This document shows, piece by piece, positions 30,901 to 42,060 of a stretch of 64,000 nt of DNA; positions within the stretch are counted from its first letter, which is position 1, and every line of letters begins with the position of its first letter. Below the pieces are notes generated by a model. The model was not told the origin of the DNA and searched no databases. It saw nothing but the letters and a program-made list of their open reading frames with translations. The stretch is from Bactericera cockerelli (Eukaryota; Arthropoda; Insecta; Hemiptera; Triozidae), in the NCBI GenBank assembly GCA_024516035.1, contig CM044957.1, positions 22,608,570 through 22,672,569 on the forward strand. Reading direction: 5' to 3'. Position numbers and translations under genes: made by a program.

Positions 30901-33900
30901 TATATTTTAAATTATACCTACATTTCCAAACCATTCACACTGGCAAGACAAGCGGAGAGGAGCACACAAGTCTCACCAAAATGTGGATTTGTGAAGCGTA
31001 AGCGAATGAAACTAGCAGTCTAGCCGACTGTTGCAAAGACAAACGCTGATCAGAGTGTTAACTAGAGATCCTTTCAGCCTAGTGGAGAAATTAACTGATT
31101 ATTAGTCCATTGTATAGTGCTAATCAAATTTCAAAATTAAGTGCTAGTTTCACATTGATACAATATTTATTCACTTTTATATTACGAGCTCTCTGTTTTG
31201 TTGATTCAAAAATGGACACAAAAAGAATGGCTGCGAAAGAGATTCTAGGATCAGCAGTTTTAAATTTTACTTTTGACATTAGGTATTGGTTGATCCGACC
31301 AACATTAAGATACCAATTAAAATTGTATCAATTGTGCAATGAAAATTCAAATTTTAACGCTCGAGTAGAAGCTTTATCAGTCAATTAGTACTTGTGAGAC
31401 TATGCAGTAAGCCTGACTTTGCAACAGGGCTTAGGTGAGTTAAATTAGCACACATTTACTGTTTCTCTGTGACTCCCAGCATGATATTCAAGGCTGATTA
31501 CTATCTCGCTAATTACTTCCAATTCTACTACTTCAAACTTCTTTTACATAGGCGAATGATACATACAACTGTTTTTAGTGTTTAAAAAAAACACAAATAA
31601 CAAGCCAAATTAGGCGTTAAACGGGGGAAATGACAACTGCTAATTTTTCTATCGAGGAAGGGGAATTGAAGCATACCCTTCTGGCTACAAATTTTGCAAT
31701 AGGGGAAATTGACAAAAACCCTTGTCAAATACCTAACAAACAAAATTATATCTTTAGCAGTGGATCGGTAATAACAAGTGTGTCCACCTTTAATGTGGTA
31801 GAAAATGCTTTTCTTCACGAGAACCATGTGACCCCGAAACCCCATTCACATAAGAGTTCACACCGACCGACCATTGTGAATGATCAATTTCCTTCTGTTA
31901 AAAATCCCAGGGCAGTGTATTTATACCTCAAATTACGCGGCAATTCTGTTAAAATTCAGCCATCTTTGAATTTTTCATCATGATTCAGAAGTGTTTTTTG
32001 AGCTTCGTGTGTCTTGCGTTCTATGATCTTTAAAGTAATATAAATGAGCTTTAACTTTTCTAAAACTAAACATAATAGGGTATTTTTTTAACTAGTGATA
32101 CGCAGAATTGCAATTGTAGATATACTCAAAACATAAGGTCCACGACTTGCCGATACAGAATTTTTTGTAGAGTCTAGAATGTAGGAAAAACAGTTTTCTA
32201 CCATATAAAACAAATTTGAATCGGTTAAGCGGCTTTGGAGGTACAAGTGATTTAGTATAAAATCTCAAAATTGCCACGTGTATGAAATGTGAACCAATCA
32301 TGAGAACTATTGTGTCCATAATTGGCAGTGTATTTTTTTTAATACTTATTTTCCTCTTATTTAGTATTCTTCTGCATTGTGTGAAATCTTACCTTCTAAT
32401 TTCTTCAGATTTGTGGACAGAATTTCCATTTTGAGCTGAAAAGATTGACGTTCACGTTCAACTAATTATCGTTTAATTATTTTCAACAACATGAGTCGCA
32501 TTACCGCACATAAATTTATTCAGCAGGTCCCCACACAAGGAAGGCGTTGTCGCAGTAATCATCAGGCAACTGGGCTAGTTAATGTCTTTCAGGGAACAAA
32601 GTCGGCAGTGGATAACCTGCCTGTTCAATGCGACGCAAACATATGAAAATGATAACTAGCTAACTTTGTACACAATACGCTAGAGTGGTGAGAATAGTTA
32701 TTTCTGAAGGTATCAGCAAAATGATAATGATGTAGGCAACTAGGCACAAAATTAAAGCGGAATTATGAAATTCTTTAGACGCATCACTCTAGCTGATAGT
32801 GGCTGAAAGAACTACGCACAGTTGTTGGTGAGTACTTCATGTCTAAAGTGATACATAATGACATGAAAAATAGTTAGAACGCGTTTCAAAAGCACTTGCT
32901 GGTTTTTTCAATTTAGATTATTAGATTTGGTCCTATTTTCTAATCACTCTAACTTTTTCTAGAGAGCTTACGTATAATAATAGGTAGGTACCTACTTATT
33001 GAATACACTTACTTGATCTCTCTTTCGAGTTTGACCTTTAATTTCATACCTCATTTTGAGCCCAAACGGAATTCACTGTGCAAAGCATTTGGCTACTGAG
33101 GTTATGAAATATAGCACCTTTATTAGGACGCAGAAACTGGTACCTACTATTTTGAGAGGAGACTCTTAAGGATAAATAAAGGCAAGAAAACGGCAAACAT
33201 GCGTCAAAACCATCTGGCTCGATGATGCGTGTTTAAACATGGTTTCTGAGATGCATAAGCCTCCAGGCCCTAACCTAGCTCTTAGTCTATCTGGACCACA
33301 ATGTGCGTGCTTTTGTGTCAGTATGCCATGGTAAGGTCCAACAAAGTTCAAGAACTCTAAAGATAGACACGTTCCCAGTGATACATGCCCAGTGATTTAA
33401 GTGTTCGAGATTAGTCACGCGGCACAACCAGCCACTGGTCAGACAAATGGAAATTAAAAGCTAGTAAAACTAGTTTGTTGAACTCAATCCGGATTGAAAT
33501 GAAAACACAAACATCACTTGTCAACATATCGTTCGATTTGAAGGCCATGAAGACATGAGACCAAGACAAAGATACGTGAAACAGATTTTATCGTCATTTA
33601 CCTTGACACTATACAAATTTTAAATAATATTTACGGGAATGTGCAGCAGCAAGAAATAGTGAGTTTTTTTATGCGAGTAGTTTTCAATAATTCACTTTCC
33701 TAACCAAGCACAAAATCCTCGGGTTTCCTTTTTCCAAGCTTTGAGACTGTGAACATAGGTCCTGAAGGTGCTCAAAGAAAAATACCTCCACTATCGTTCA
33801 GGAAAGGGTAAAATTCAAATGAAAAAGCTGAGGGGTGGAGAACTGAACACTTAACATGGAAAGAGTAACATGTCAGTCTCGCTACTCAAGAGCCACACGT

Positions 33901-36308
33901 AGTTTGATGAGCATAATGAACATAACAATAGATTACCTGGTGTATACTAATAATCATAATGATTCGATGAAGCAAGAAAACTTCCAGAAGAGTAATTAAT
34001 CAAGCATGAAGAATCAATACAATCAAGTTTTGATGATGACATTGAAGAAAACATTCAAGATAGGTATTCATCTTAGCTAAAAATAGGATCACAAGAAAAG
34101 TTAATTACAGTTGAAGAGAACTACTTGGAGAATGCGGCAGTCATATTGGAAGTCAACTCAAAACTCAATTAAGGGGAACTTAACGTGGTTGCGAGATTGG
34201 AATAACGACACCGGAAAAAAGAACACCTCATGAAAAAAAAAAAGAGTTACTGCCTCATTGTCACTAAGGAGAACGATTTATAATTTCACAAAAAAAAAAA
34301 ACATCTTGTATAGAATCTGGGATAGTGATGGCCGAGACTCTACACTCTACCCCAGTTGATCTCTCGAGGTTCTCAAGTAAAAAATTCAATAACTCTTCAG
34401 CTGTTCACATTGAATTAAATAATATTTCAGTAACCTTTGAAAAAATAAAATAATGGCTTACGTAAGCTGCTCTATGTATATTTTATAATATTTTTTGGAC
34501 ATAAAAGAAAAACATGACCTTCAATTACATTATCTCCGGCTTCTATCTTCCAGAGTACAAAACTCGCAAAATTGTAAGCTGTGAACAATGAGAGAGGTGC
34601 TATTCAATCAGCAGTTCTACGTTCATACCGATTAGACATTGTTCAATGAGCCTATTGCTGGCTATCCAATTTTAAAATTGTGTTCCTGGTTTGCGCTATG
34701 ACGCAATCGAGTATATGGAAATTTTTGAACATTATCTACGTATACCTGATACGTTATGGTTCATACTAATGTGAGATGAAACGTTAATCTTTACAAGAAA
34801 GTCCATAGAGTTAGTGTATCAATACAACATCATCAGTGGTCGAGACGTAAATTATTATTCATTTTGCTATTTTATCAAGAAGCCATGGGTTCAATTCCTC
34901 TTAGGACAGTTCCTTAAAATAAAGTGAACTAGGAATACAGCGCTAGCTCTTTACTCAAGGATCAACTAGGATGGAGCTTGATCATTTTAAATGGGACAAA
35001 CTAGATCTTAGAGTACGAGTATTTCTCCAGGTGTCCGCTAAAAATAAAACGGTGTGATACCACACCACTTTCCTTATCACTCAAAAAATAAAATGACAGT
35101 AACTTAACTGAAATGTACGATATCTCCGGGCCTGTTTTGAATAAAAATCTCATACTTCTGATGTCAAGAAATGTATTTCAAACAGGGTAGTTCTATTTTA
35201 GATACCAAAATAGACCCCCTAGGTCCGCCCTAGGCCCTGGAGGTAACAATAGAAAATGTCTCCTTCATATAATGGTACACTCGTTCAAGCATTTTTCTTT
35301 CAAAATACAAATCCTTTGACTATATACTTTGATATACAAATTTGTATTCCGAGATCATTTTCATAGCTCAAAAGGGGACTTGTAATGATAGCGTTTGTAG
35401 ATCTGTCAAGCTTGTCCTTCAAGCTTATTTCAAGGTCAACTTTAAAATCTTATTGATTTTAAAGAAATCAATAAGATTTTAAAGTTCTATCTTATTGATA
35501 TCTGATTTTAAAAGTTAAACGAAACCGTTTAACAACATGATAAGTGCTAAAGTTCCGGTTTTCAGATTTTTCCCTGTAATTTTACAATAAACCCTAACAT
35601 CATGCAAAATTTCAGCTTTCTAGGTAGTCGGGAAGTGCCTCATAATTTTGATGATCTGTCAGTCAGTCAGTGACAAAATTGCAAATTTTAAAATTACTTT
35701 CCTCAGAAAGTTTTTTGCATAGACTCTTGAAATTTGTAATGTCTTTTTTAATGATATTAGGACAATCTTTGTTTTCAGATTTTTCCCTCTATTTTTACAA
35801 TAAACCCTAGCGCCATGCAAAATTTCAGCTTTTTAGGTAGTAGGGATGTGCCTCATAAGTGCGAAAGTTCCTGTTTTTTTCCCTGTACTTTTACAATAAA
35901 CCCTACTAGCACCATGCAAAATTTCAGCTTTTCATTTAAGATTTTAAAGTTGACGAAATAACTTTGAAGGACATCCTTGAGAGATCTGCAAAGGTCATAT
36001 TTACATGTCCCCTCTTGAGCTATGAAAATGATCTCGGAATAGATTTTTTATATTTCCAACAGGGGCCGAGTAATCGCGCTAGTGCGCTTTAATGAGTACC
36101 TACAGGGCTTCCATAAAGTCTCACCCAGGCCTAGGTTTCTCGTAAACGACTGAAAGCCAAATTATGAAACAAGATTTATAATCTTAGTCGCAAAAAACAA
36201 CCAAAAAAATTGTGAAGGGTTTTTTTTTAGCATCACTTGTGCTCACTGTTACTTACCATAGCTTGTTCTATTTTGTTGTCAATGGCAACACCGCTGGTCC
36301 CCGAGGCA
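27738..36308 (-). CDS. bun: TSC22-domain leucine-zipper gene (bunched/TSC22D family), 3' part, two coding exons
   Basis: Two spliced - strand exons (36257-36308 and 27738-27911) encode 74 residues of the family's conserved C-terminus. They carry a linker reading [16 protein letters not shown], then the TSC box [20 protein letters not shown], and a leucine zipper continuing through [12 protein letters not shown]. In Drosophila the family member bunched promotes growth with Madm and acts in Notch/EGFR-linked patterning; vertebrate members are transcription modulators such as GILZ. The zipper is intact. The tail after it is only about 17 residues, far shorter than in fly Bunched. The upstream exon must end with two bases of a split codon; I could not find it. 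The two exons are separated by an 8.3-kb intron and converge tail to tail with COG3. Confidence 0.93.
28131..29840. mobile_element. 1.7-kb inverted-repeat element, nested, in the TSC22-family intron
   Basis: Left 28131-28203 and right 29769-29840 are inverted over about 70 bases, with the shared core GTCCTGACGTCTAGGATGGG. Inside are a CAGGGTGGCCC-type end (28521), a module at 28860-28995 (GAAAAACTGGGTAGGTCAAA and TATAGGATAAGGAAAGT) shared with 45560-45710, and a 248-bp MITE. Confidence 0.75.
29127..29374. mobile_element. 248-bp MITE with about 40-bp inverted repeats and 9-bp target duplication
   Basis: The ends start ATCGCCGCTGCAAACACAAA and the right end is the inverted copy, nearly perfect to about 40 bases. 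The flanks are ATAAATCAT on the left and ATGAATCAT on the right (8 of 9 identical). Nine-base duplications are typical of Mutator-like (MULE) transposons. No coding capacity. Confidence 0.8.
29841..32090. other. TSC22-family intron, no recognised gene
   Basis: It contains a 117-codon + strand frame (31630-31983) and a 92-codon frame (31110-31388), neither with recognisable domains. Codon content looks like open AT-rich DNA. I see no splice context that would make them genes. Confidence 0.35.
32091..32335 (-). repeat. dispersed repeat (family A, ACACTGCCAATTATGGACAC end)
   Basis: Read on the - strand it begins ACACTGCCAATTATGGACAC and continues with CACGTGGCAATTTTGAGATT. It matches 39109-39310 over at least 180 bases. 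Other copies or fragments lie near 6130, 26129, 38335-38432 and 53145-53190. Confidence 0.8.
32336..35039. other. TSC22-family intron, nothing recognised
   Basis: No supported gene, RNA or named repeat. A slightly GC-richer stretch (32440-32660) has no convincing frame. Confidence 0.35.
35040..36075. repeat. complex inverted/direct repeat block
   Basis: 35350-35445 is inverted relative to 35935-36040 (markers CCGAGATCATTTTCATAGCT and its complement). Inside, a segment with TTTTACAATAAACCCTA followed by CATGCAAAATTTCAGCTTT occurs three times (35580, 35800, 35890). A 20-base perfect inverted repeat with a 5-base loop is at 35440-35484. It ends about 180 bases from the TSC22 52-nt exon. Confidence 0.75.
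36257..36308 (-). CDS. bun: TSC22-family internal 52-nt exon
   Basis: On the - strand, acceptor CTGTTTACAG, 52 nt, then donor GTAAGT. After one leading base it encodes 17 residues, ending [11 protein letters not shown], the signature immediately upstream of the TSC box in all long and short family isoforms. Its phase (0 out) fits the terminal exon exactly. It is too short for simple ORF detection. Confidence 0.94.
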
Positions 36309-38260
36309 CTGTAAACAGAAAAACAAAACAAATTGGTCAAGGATGTGCGATTGTGCGATTGGCAGAATCAATTGGGCAGAAACACGAGACCAGGATTGTT
36401 CCTCCTCTCGATGCCAACACGTGAGATAGAAAGAGAATAATGTAAAGGAGCAAAGAACAACAATATACATTATCTTTCATCATGTGTTCTTCTATTGTAA
36501 ATGAGCTGTGTACATTGATCGTCACTCAATTTACTCAATGTTTGTACATATAAAAAAGACACATTAGAAATGAAAAGTTTGGATAATTGAGTTAGGTATA
36601 TAACCTTACTCAAATCCGAACAAGTGCAAGTCAGGATTTAGTTTTTTTAAATAAAATTGTTCTACAGGTCAGAAATTAGAAGGTGTATCAAGAGTTTCAT
36701 GACGGATAAATATTATTTTTGCAGAAAGGTCTTTTGACGACCGATATTTGGCACATCTATCAAGCTTTCCTTCTAGGCAATAGGTATGTGAACCTTGTCC
36801 TATATTGGCTCTTACCTCCTCCTAAACTATTATCCAGTTCTTAGCATAAAGAGCCACCCCCCACACCATCATACTATACTGAATATTCACGAGGCAACCA
36901 CTCTCACTTTACTATAACGTATAATTGCACCAAGCAGAACCATAAACCATCGACTGATAAATGTTCTTGAGTTGCAACGCCTGAGCACACTTCGGTTCTT
37001 GTGTTTCAAGGTAAGTGGCACAGTAAATTCCTTCAGCCACATAGAGCCTGGTCAGCACTCGACTTGATGAGGAGGATTTAGGATCTTTTAATTTACTCGC
37101 TAAAATCCGGTCGTAGTTTTTGCCTGTGGCTGGCGCAGATTCTATTTAGAATTTTTGAAAGAAACCTTTCTTAATACGCACCTATAAATACTAAAAGGAG
37201 AATCTGTGCCAAATTGGGAGTCATTTGGTCCAGCCGTTTTGAAGTTCCCTTCAATTCAAGCTTTATTTTGCTATCTCTAGCATGTATTTGTAACTTTGTA
37301 AGTGCGAATTATTTAGGCAAAATGGTAAGAGATAGCAAAAAATTATGAGAGATGACCCCAAGTAAAATTATCGTAAGATACTAGAAAACTTTCAAAAGCC
37401 TGAAATTCGCAACCGTCCTCAAGTTATGATCTTTCTCAAGTATTGCCTTGAGGAAGGGTCCGATTTTAAGACAGTCTTTGCCCTGGCGAACTTATAACCA
37501 AGAATGAGCAAGTAAATTTCCACCTGCATAACGTATATAAAGCCACTTTTATATTAACAACTTCATTTGATTAGAACAGTCTGGAAATAACAACTTCAAT
37601 TGATTAGAAAGTTCCATGTCACATAAGGGGTGTTTACGTAACTCAACTAGCTGCTAGATCCTTCTGGTATTGTTTGAGATCGTGACCATTTGCTTATATA
37701 TTATATGCTCAGGAACATACTTCTGGTTCAAGTAAATAATATACGGATGAACTTACAATTGCCGGTAGCCATTATTTAATTAATGTCTCCTAGCCTATAT
37801 CTTTTTATTAATGTTAATCATGTTTTATTTAAAATGTACGAATGAATTTTTTTTTTTTTTTTTTTAAGAAAAATAATCGAGCTCGCTTTGCATGCTTCTA
37901 CTCTGAGGTATCTTTGACATTCAACAAACATGATACCTAACTACCAGGAAACAAGAATTTTCTCTTAAGAATGGGAATATACTTATAATTATAGTGTGAC
38001 GTCATGAAAGCATTTTCCACAAGGAACAGAAGAAAAATTGAACACAATGACAAGAGACTAACTTTATGATACCCATCTCATGTGGAATAAATACGCGGAA
38101 ACCATTGGCCAGTGAGTTTGTAGACAACACATGCACCTTGGTGACCTGTTCATAACAATGGGACTTCATTCGGCAAAAGGTGAGTTCGGTGCGGTGATAA
38201 CCCCGACAATTTTCGCATGTACGATTTCGGTGCGGCTTAAAAAAAGGTCATGTACGAGTT
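36309..38260. other. upstream of the TSC22 52-nt exon, no exon recognised
   Basis: This is where a further 5' exon on the - strand could lie, but I find no sequence that fits. There is a poly-T run at about 37848-37865. No other structure is recognised. Confidence 0.35.
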
Positions 38261-38432
38261 CGGTGCGGTCTTAATGACTTATAGATTGATTGTTTAAAAT
38301 AAAACAAATTTGAAGAAAATCAGTTCAATGGTTTTTGAGATACAAGTGATTTAGTATAAAATATCAAAATTGGCACGTGTATACAACGTGAAACAATCAA
38401 GAGGAAGTACTGTGTCCATAATTGGCAGTGTT
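38261..38432 (-). repeat. dispersed repeat family A copy
   Basis: The - strand orientation ends at 38432 with the complement of ACACTGCCAATTATGGACAC. It faces the oppositely oriented copy at 39109, with 676 bases between them. Confidence 0.7.
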
Positions 38433-39108
38433 TTTTTTACTATTTTTAGATCATACTTATCACAAAAAAACAATTTTAATTCCTAAAAATTTACTGTGCG
38501 ATGTGTATAACAAAGATAAAAATGAAAATACTTGTTTCACAAAATAGCCAAAAAAAATCCCACTTCCACCATTTTCAGAAATACAAAAATTTTCATATTA
38601 AGAACATTCCCTAAAAGTTTCTGAAGGGGCCTAAATTTTTCCCGTAAACAGGGTTATTTTCGCTAGAATTACTGTACTATAGTGAGAGTACAGAACTATG
38701 CAAGGCTGTAGTGAGTGACAAGAGTAAAAAACTTGGACGAAACTCAAGGAGAGTGAAATAAGAAATTCTAATGATTCTCGAATATTTGCAACTGCTAAAC
38801 GCGAAACATTCGCACGCAGCATTTCATAGAAAGACACACAGCAGTTTGAGTACTACACACGGTGATGCTGGTATAAAAATAGTAATTGGGTCAACACTGA
38901 GCACAACTTTACTTGTACGAGTAATCCAAGGTATCGGAATTAGCCTCAGAGATACAGCACAGTATCAGACCACTCTGTGCAGGGTGGACTCACTCAATGG
39001 TCAACCAATTGAATTCTAATAGCTAAATACGTTTCGCTTCAATGCTAAGAAGTTTAGACTTAAACATACAATCTGTCAGTTTAACTTTTTCTCTTATGCT
39101 TCAAAAAA

Positions 39109-39530
39109 TACACTGCCAATTATGAACACAATACTTCCTCGTGACATTGTATGCACGTGGCAATTTTGAGATTTTATGTTAAATCACGTGTATCTCCAAA
39201 ACCGCTTAGCCCATGTTCTTCAAATTTGTTTTATATGGTAGAATATAGTTTTTCACTTTTTCCTACATTTTAGATACTAAAAAAATTATGTATCAGCAAG
39301 TCGTAGACCTAGTTTTTTTAATTTTTGTTCATTTTTTTTTTGATTTTCTTTTATTTTATTAATTAATTATAAAAGCATTATGTAAAACGCTAACACGCAT
39401 ATACACACAAAAATTTATCAAAATCGGGTGTACCGTTCACGACATAAATATAAGTGTATAAGTAAAAAGTTAGTGGTCAGGCGCATGGTCTCTATCACCA
39501 AGAACCGCTAGAAATGAGACCATCTACATT
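39109..39530 (+). repeat. dispersed repeat family A copy with extended body
   Basis: Starts ACACTGCCAATTATGAACAC. The body includes CACGTGGCAATTTTGAGATT and, further on, GTTAGTGGTCAGGCGCATGG. The latter module occurs next to the terminal motif in the shorter 53095-53190 copy, so that copy looks internally deleted. Confidence 0.75.
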
Positions 39531-40466
39531 CTACACTGTGTCTCCTCTATATGTGAACAAAATATCGTCGAAATCCGTTCAGTAGTTTCTGATAAGTTCC
39601 GACTATAAATATTATGCAGCGTTGCATTTTTAATGGCATTACCCGGTATACTAGACGTACACGATGTGAAGGTCACAACTTGTTGCAAATCCAATATGAA
39701 CTTCGCAACTTTACATTTGTGTCGATTGAGGTTTTTGGCTCTATTTTCTGAGCCTTTGCCCGATACTGGGGGGATATCACTACTTTTTGATTTAATTGAC
39801 TTTCCTCTGATAGATGCAATAAAAATTTAATCAACATATTTTGTAGATGAGATAAAAAACAATCTTTTATTTTTAATGTTCTAGACTCATTTTTTAAAGC
39901 ATAAGTAAAGAAATAAAAGCTCGAATTTTAATTGAAGGATGTTGCGATACCCAGTAATATTATAAGACTATAGCAGTATAGCATAAAATGTTGGGTAATT
40001 TATATTTAACTAGTAACACTACTTTGTTTGCGGAAATAGTTATAATGAGGTGCATGCTCGAAAATTATATTGTGACCCAAGTACTATTCTCTAAATAATT
40101 ACAATGAGTTGCAAAGAGAAAAAAAAAAATGATAGAAAAAAGAAACTTTAAAAAAAATTGAAAAAAAATTTCGCATTACTTGCTGAACAGAGGAGAAATC
40201 TTGAGATTACAAGTATGATCCTTTGAGTGACACTAAATATTAGCGCTCAGCAATTTTGTTGATCTTTTTAAAATTTTGAAACCCACTGCCGAACATCACT
40301 AACAGAAAACTACCCCGGTTCAGTATTCTTGGCAATAAGTACATTAGGTAATGATCGACCCTCGTCTGAGGACTAATTTTTTATATTTAATTATAAGTAC
40401 CTATTTATAAATTTTGAATAAGATCTAGGTAATTTACGCTTCAAAATACAGAAGTATTGATCCATT
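39531..40466. other. repeat-flanked DNA, nothing recognised
   Basis: AT-rich; no supported gene. Confidence 0.35.
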
Positions 40467-40690
40467 GTGACTACTGCTACTGCCCGTAGTCTAGACATCC
40501 CGAGTTCGATTACTGGTTGGGGCAGACTTTTCAAATAAAATTATTTTCCCTACAAGCACGTGAGGCTGCAATTACCAGCCTACCCAGGCTAAGTGAAGTA
40601 AATGTGGGTTGATGGAACGATTCACAGCGAATGGAGGGTAAAACCCTCCGTCCTGACTACTTATCAGGACGTTAAAACCAGATACAATCA
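40467..40690 (+). mobile_element. SINE with the tRNA-like head of family 1, different body
   Basis: 40470-40540 (TGTGACTACTGCTACTGCCC, GAGTTCGATTACTGG, GGGGCAGACTTTTC) matches the head at 2132-2195. The following body, with GAGGCTGCAATTACCAGCCT and TATCAGGACGTTAAAACC, is unlike the 5S-like body there. This suggests modular SINEs. Confidence 0.65.
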
Positions 40691-41082
40691 ACTTTCCGAT
40701 TTCCGATTATTCTGCTATTGACCAACACTAAAAGTTAACATTAAGAATCTTGGAAAGTTGAAAGCATTTTTTTAATTTATAATTTTGTCAATTTTTTATT
40801 TTGTCAATTGTTTTTAAGGTAAATATATTTGAAGGATTCTAATTTTATTGGCGTCTTTTGCACACGAAGTGTATTTTTGATGGGGGATAAAATATTCAAC
40901 AAGCAGAGGCAAAATCTTGAACTCATAACTCACGGACGTAAACATTTCAATTTCAACTAGGTATGCTTGGAGAAGTATCCATTCACGCGTTTTCAAATAA
41001 TCTGTGTGTGGGCAATGGACTTGGACAGCCATGTATGAGGGATTCGTGTTCTTGTCCACCTACCTGAGTCTCTATATTCAAT

Positions 41083-41185
41083 ACTAGCGGGTTACACCCG
41101 CCGCTTCGCCAGACCACCACACACACACACGAACACCACATACACACCAAACACACATAAACACCACACACACACACACACATCA

Positions 41186-41234
<49 letters not shown>

Positions 41235-41300
41235 TCACTCACTCACTCACTCACTCACTCATACACACACACATACACACTCACACACACACAAACTTGA
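41083..41300 (+). repeat. family H hairpin end followed by a CA/CACT microsatellite
   Basis: ACTAGCGGGTTACACCCGCC then GCTTCGCCAGACC, followed by long (CA)n with (TCAC)n near 41230-41260. The same hairpin-then-CA order occurs at 60588-60760. Confidence 0.8.
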
Positions 41301-41444
41301 ATATTTTGTCTTTACCCGGCGCACAGTGGGGTATTTGCCTTCAAAAGTTGCGCAAAAATATTTTTTAGATTCAAAAACTTGTAATTCTAATAGGAAAGCC
41401 TTTTAACGTGTACTAAAGTATTTTTCATGATAAATCACATAAAT

Positions 41445-41695
41445 TTTTGTGGGTAGCGCAGAGTTACAAGGCTTTTTAACTTATATTTTTTTTGTGCTAA
41501 TATCCTATTTTCCCATAATACTGCCAATGGTCGCTTCTCAAATTGAAAAAGCTACTAATTTTTCCTTACGAGGTACGAATACTGAAAATTTCAAAAAGAA
41601 AAAAACACAATCAAAAACTTAAACTCCACTGAGATTCGAACTTATGTTATCATACGTGCAATACTAATGCGTTCCACCATTCGAGCACGATTCCT
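41445..41695 (-). mobile_element. SINE family 2 copy, reverse orientation (left arm of inverted pair)
   Basis: It contains GTGGGTAGCGCAGAGTTA, CATAATACTGCCAATGGTCG, TACGAGGTACGAA and GAGATTCGAACTTATG. These are the complement of the modules in 41815-42060. It is more diverged than its partner. Confidence 0.75.
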
Positions 41696-41814
41696 AGTAA
41701 TGAAAGGAATAATTATATTATAATAAAATATTATATCATCTCATCCCTTTATAGGTATTACTTAATGTATTTAATTTGAAGAAAACATCAATGTATTTAA
41801 TGCAAAAAGAAGTT

Positions 41815-42060
41815 ATTTTTGCCGAGTGGTGTTGCGCACTAGGCTTTCACCTGGGTTCGATCCTTAGAAGGGCGGGAATTTCCCTGCTCTTTATTTGAAT
41901 GACCAGGGTCTACTCATACCTCGTGAGTTATGAAGAGAAATGAGCTGCTGTAATGTGAGCAGCGACCAGTGGCGGAGTTATGGGCAAAATAGATTCTAGG
42001 ACATTAATTATACGGAAAAGTCATATAATTCTGCGCTACCCACTAAAATTTTGACATAAT
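41815..42060 (+). mobile_element. SINE family 2 copy, forward orientation (right arm of inverted pair)
   Basis: tRNA-like head with GCCGAGTGGTG as A-box and GGGTTCGATCC as B-box, then CATACCTCGTGAG, GCAGCGACCAGTGGCGGAGT and CTGCGCTACCCACT. The two arms are about 120 bases apart, so a transcript through both could fold into a long hairpin. Confidence 0.8.

Noticed and set aside
31630..31983. A 117-codon + strand ORF
   Set aside because: No recognisable motif, no splice sites in a consistent arrangement, and it lies in the TSC22-family intron. Chance openness is likely.
36760..37020. Possible LINE reverse-transcriptase fragment on the - strand
   Set aside because: Scattered suggestive residues only, many stops, and no conserved RT motif visible.
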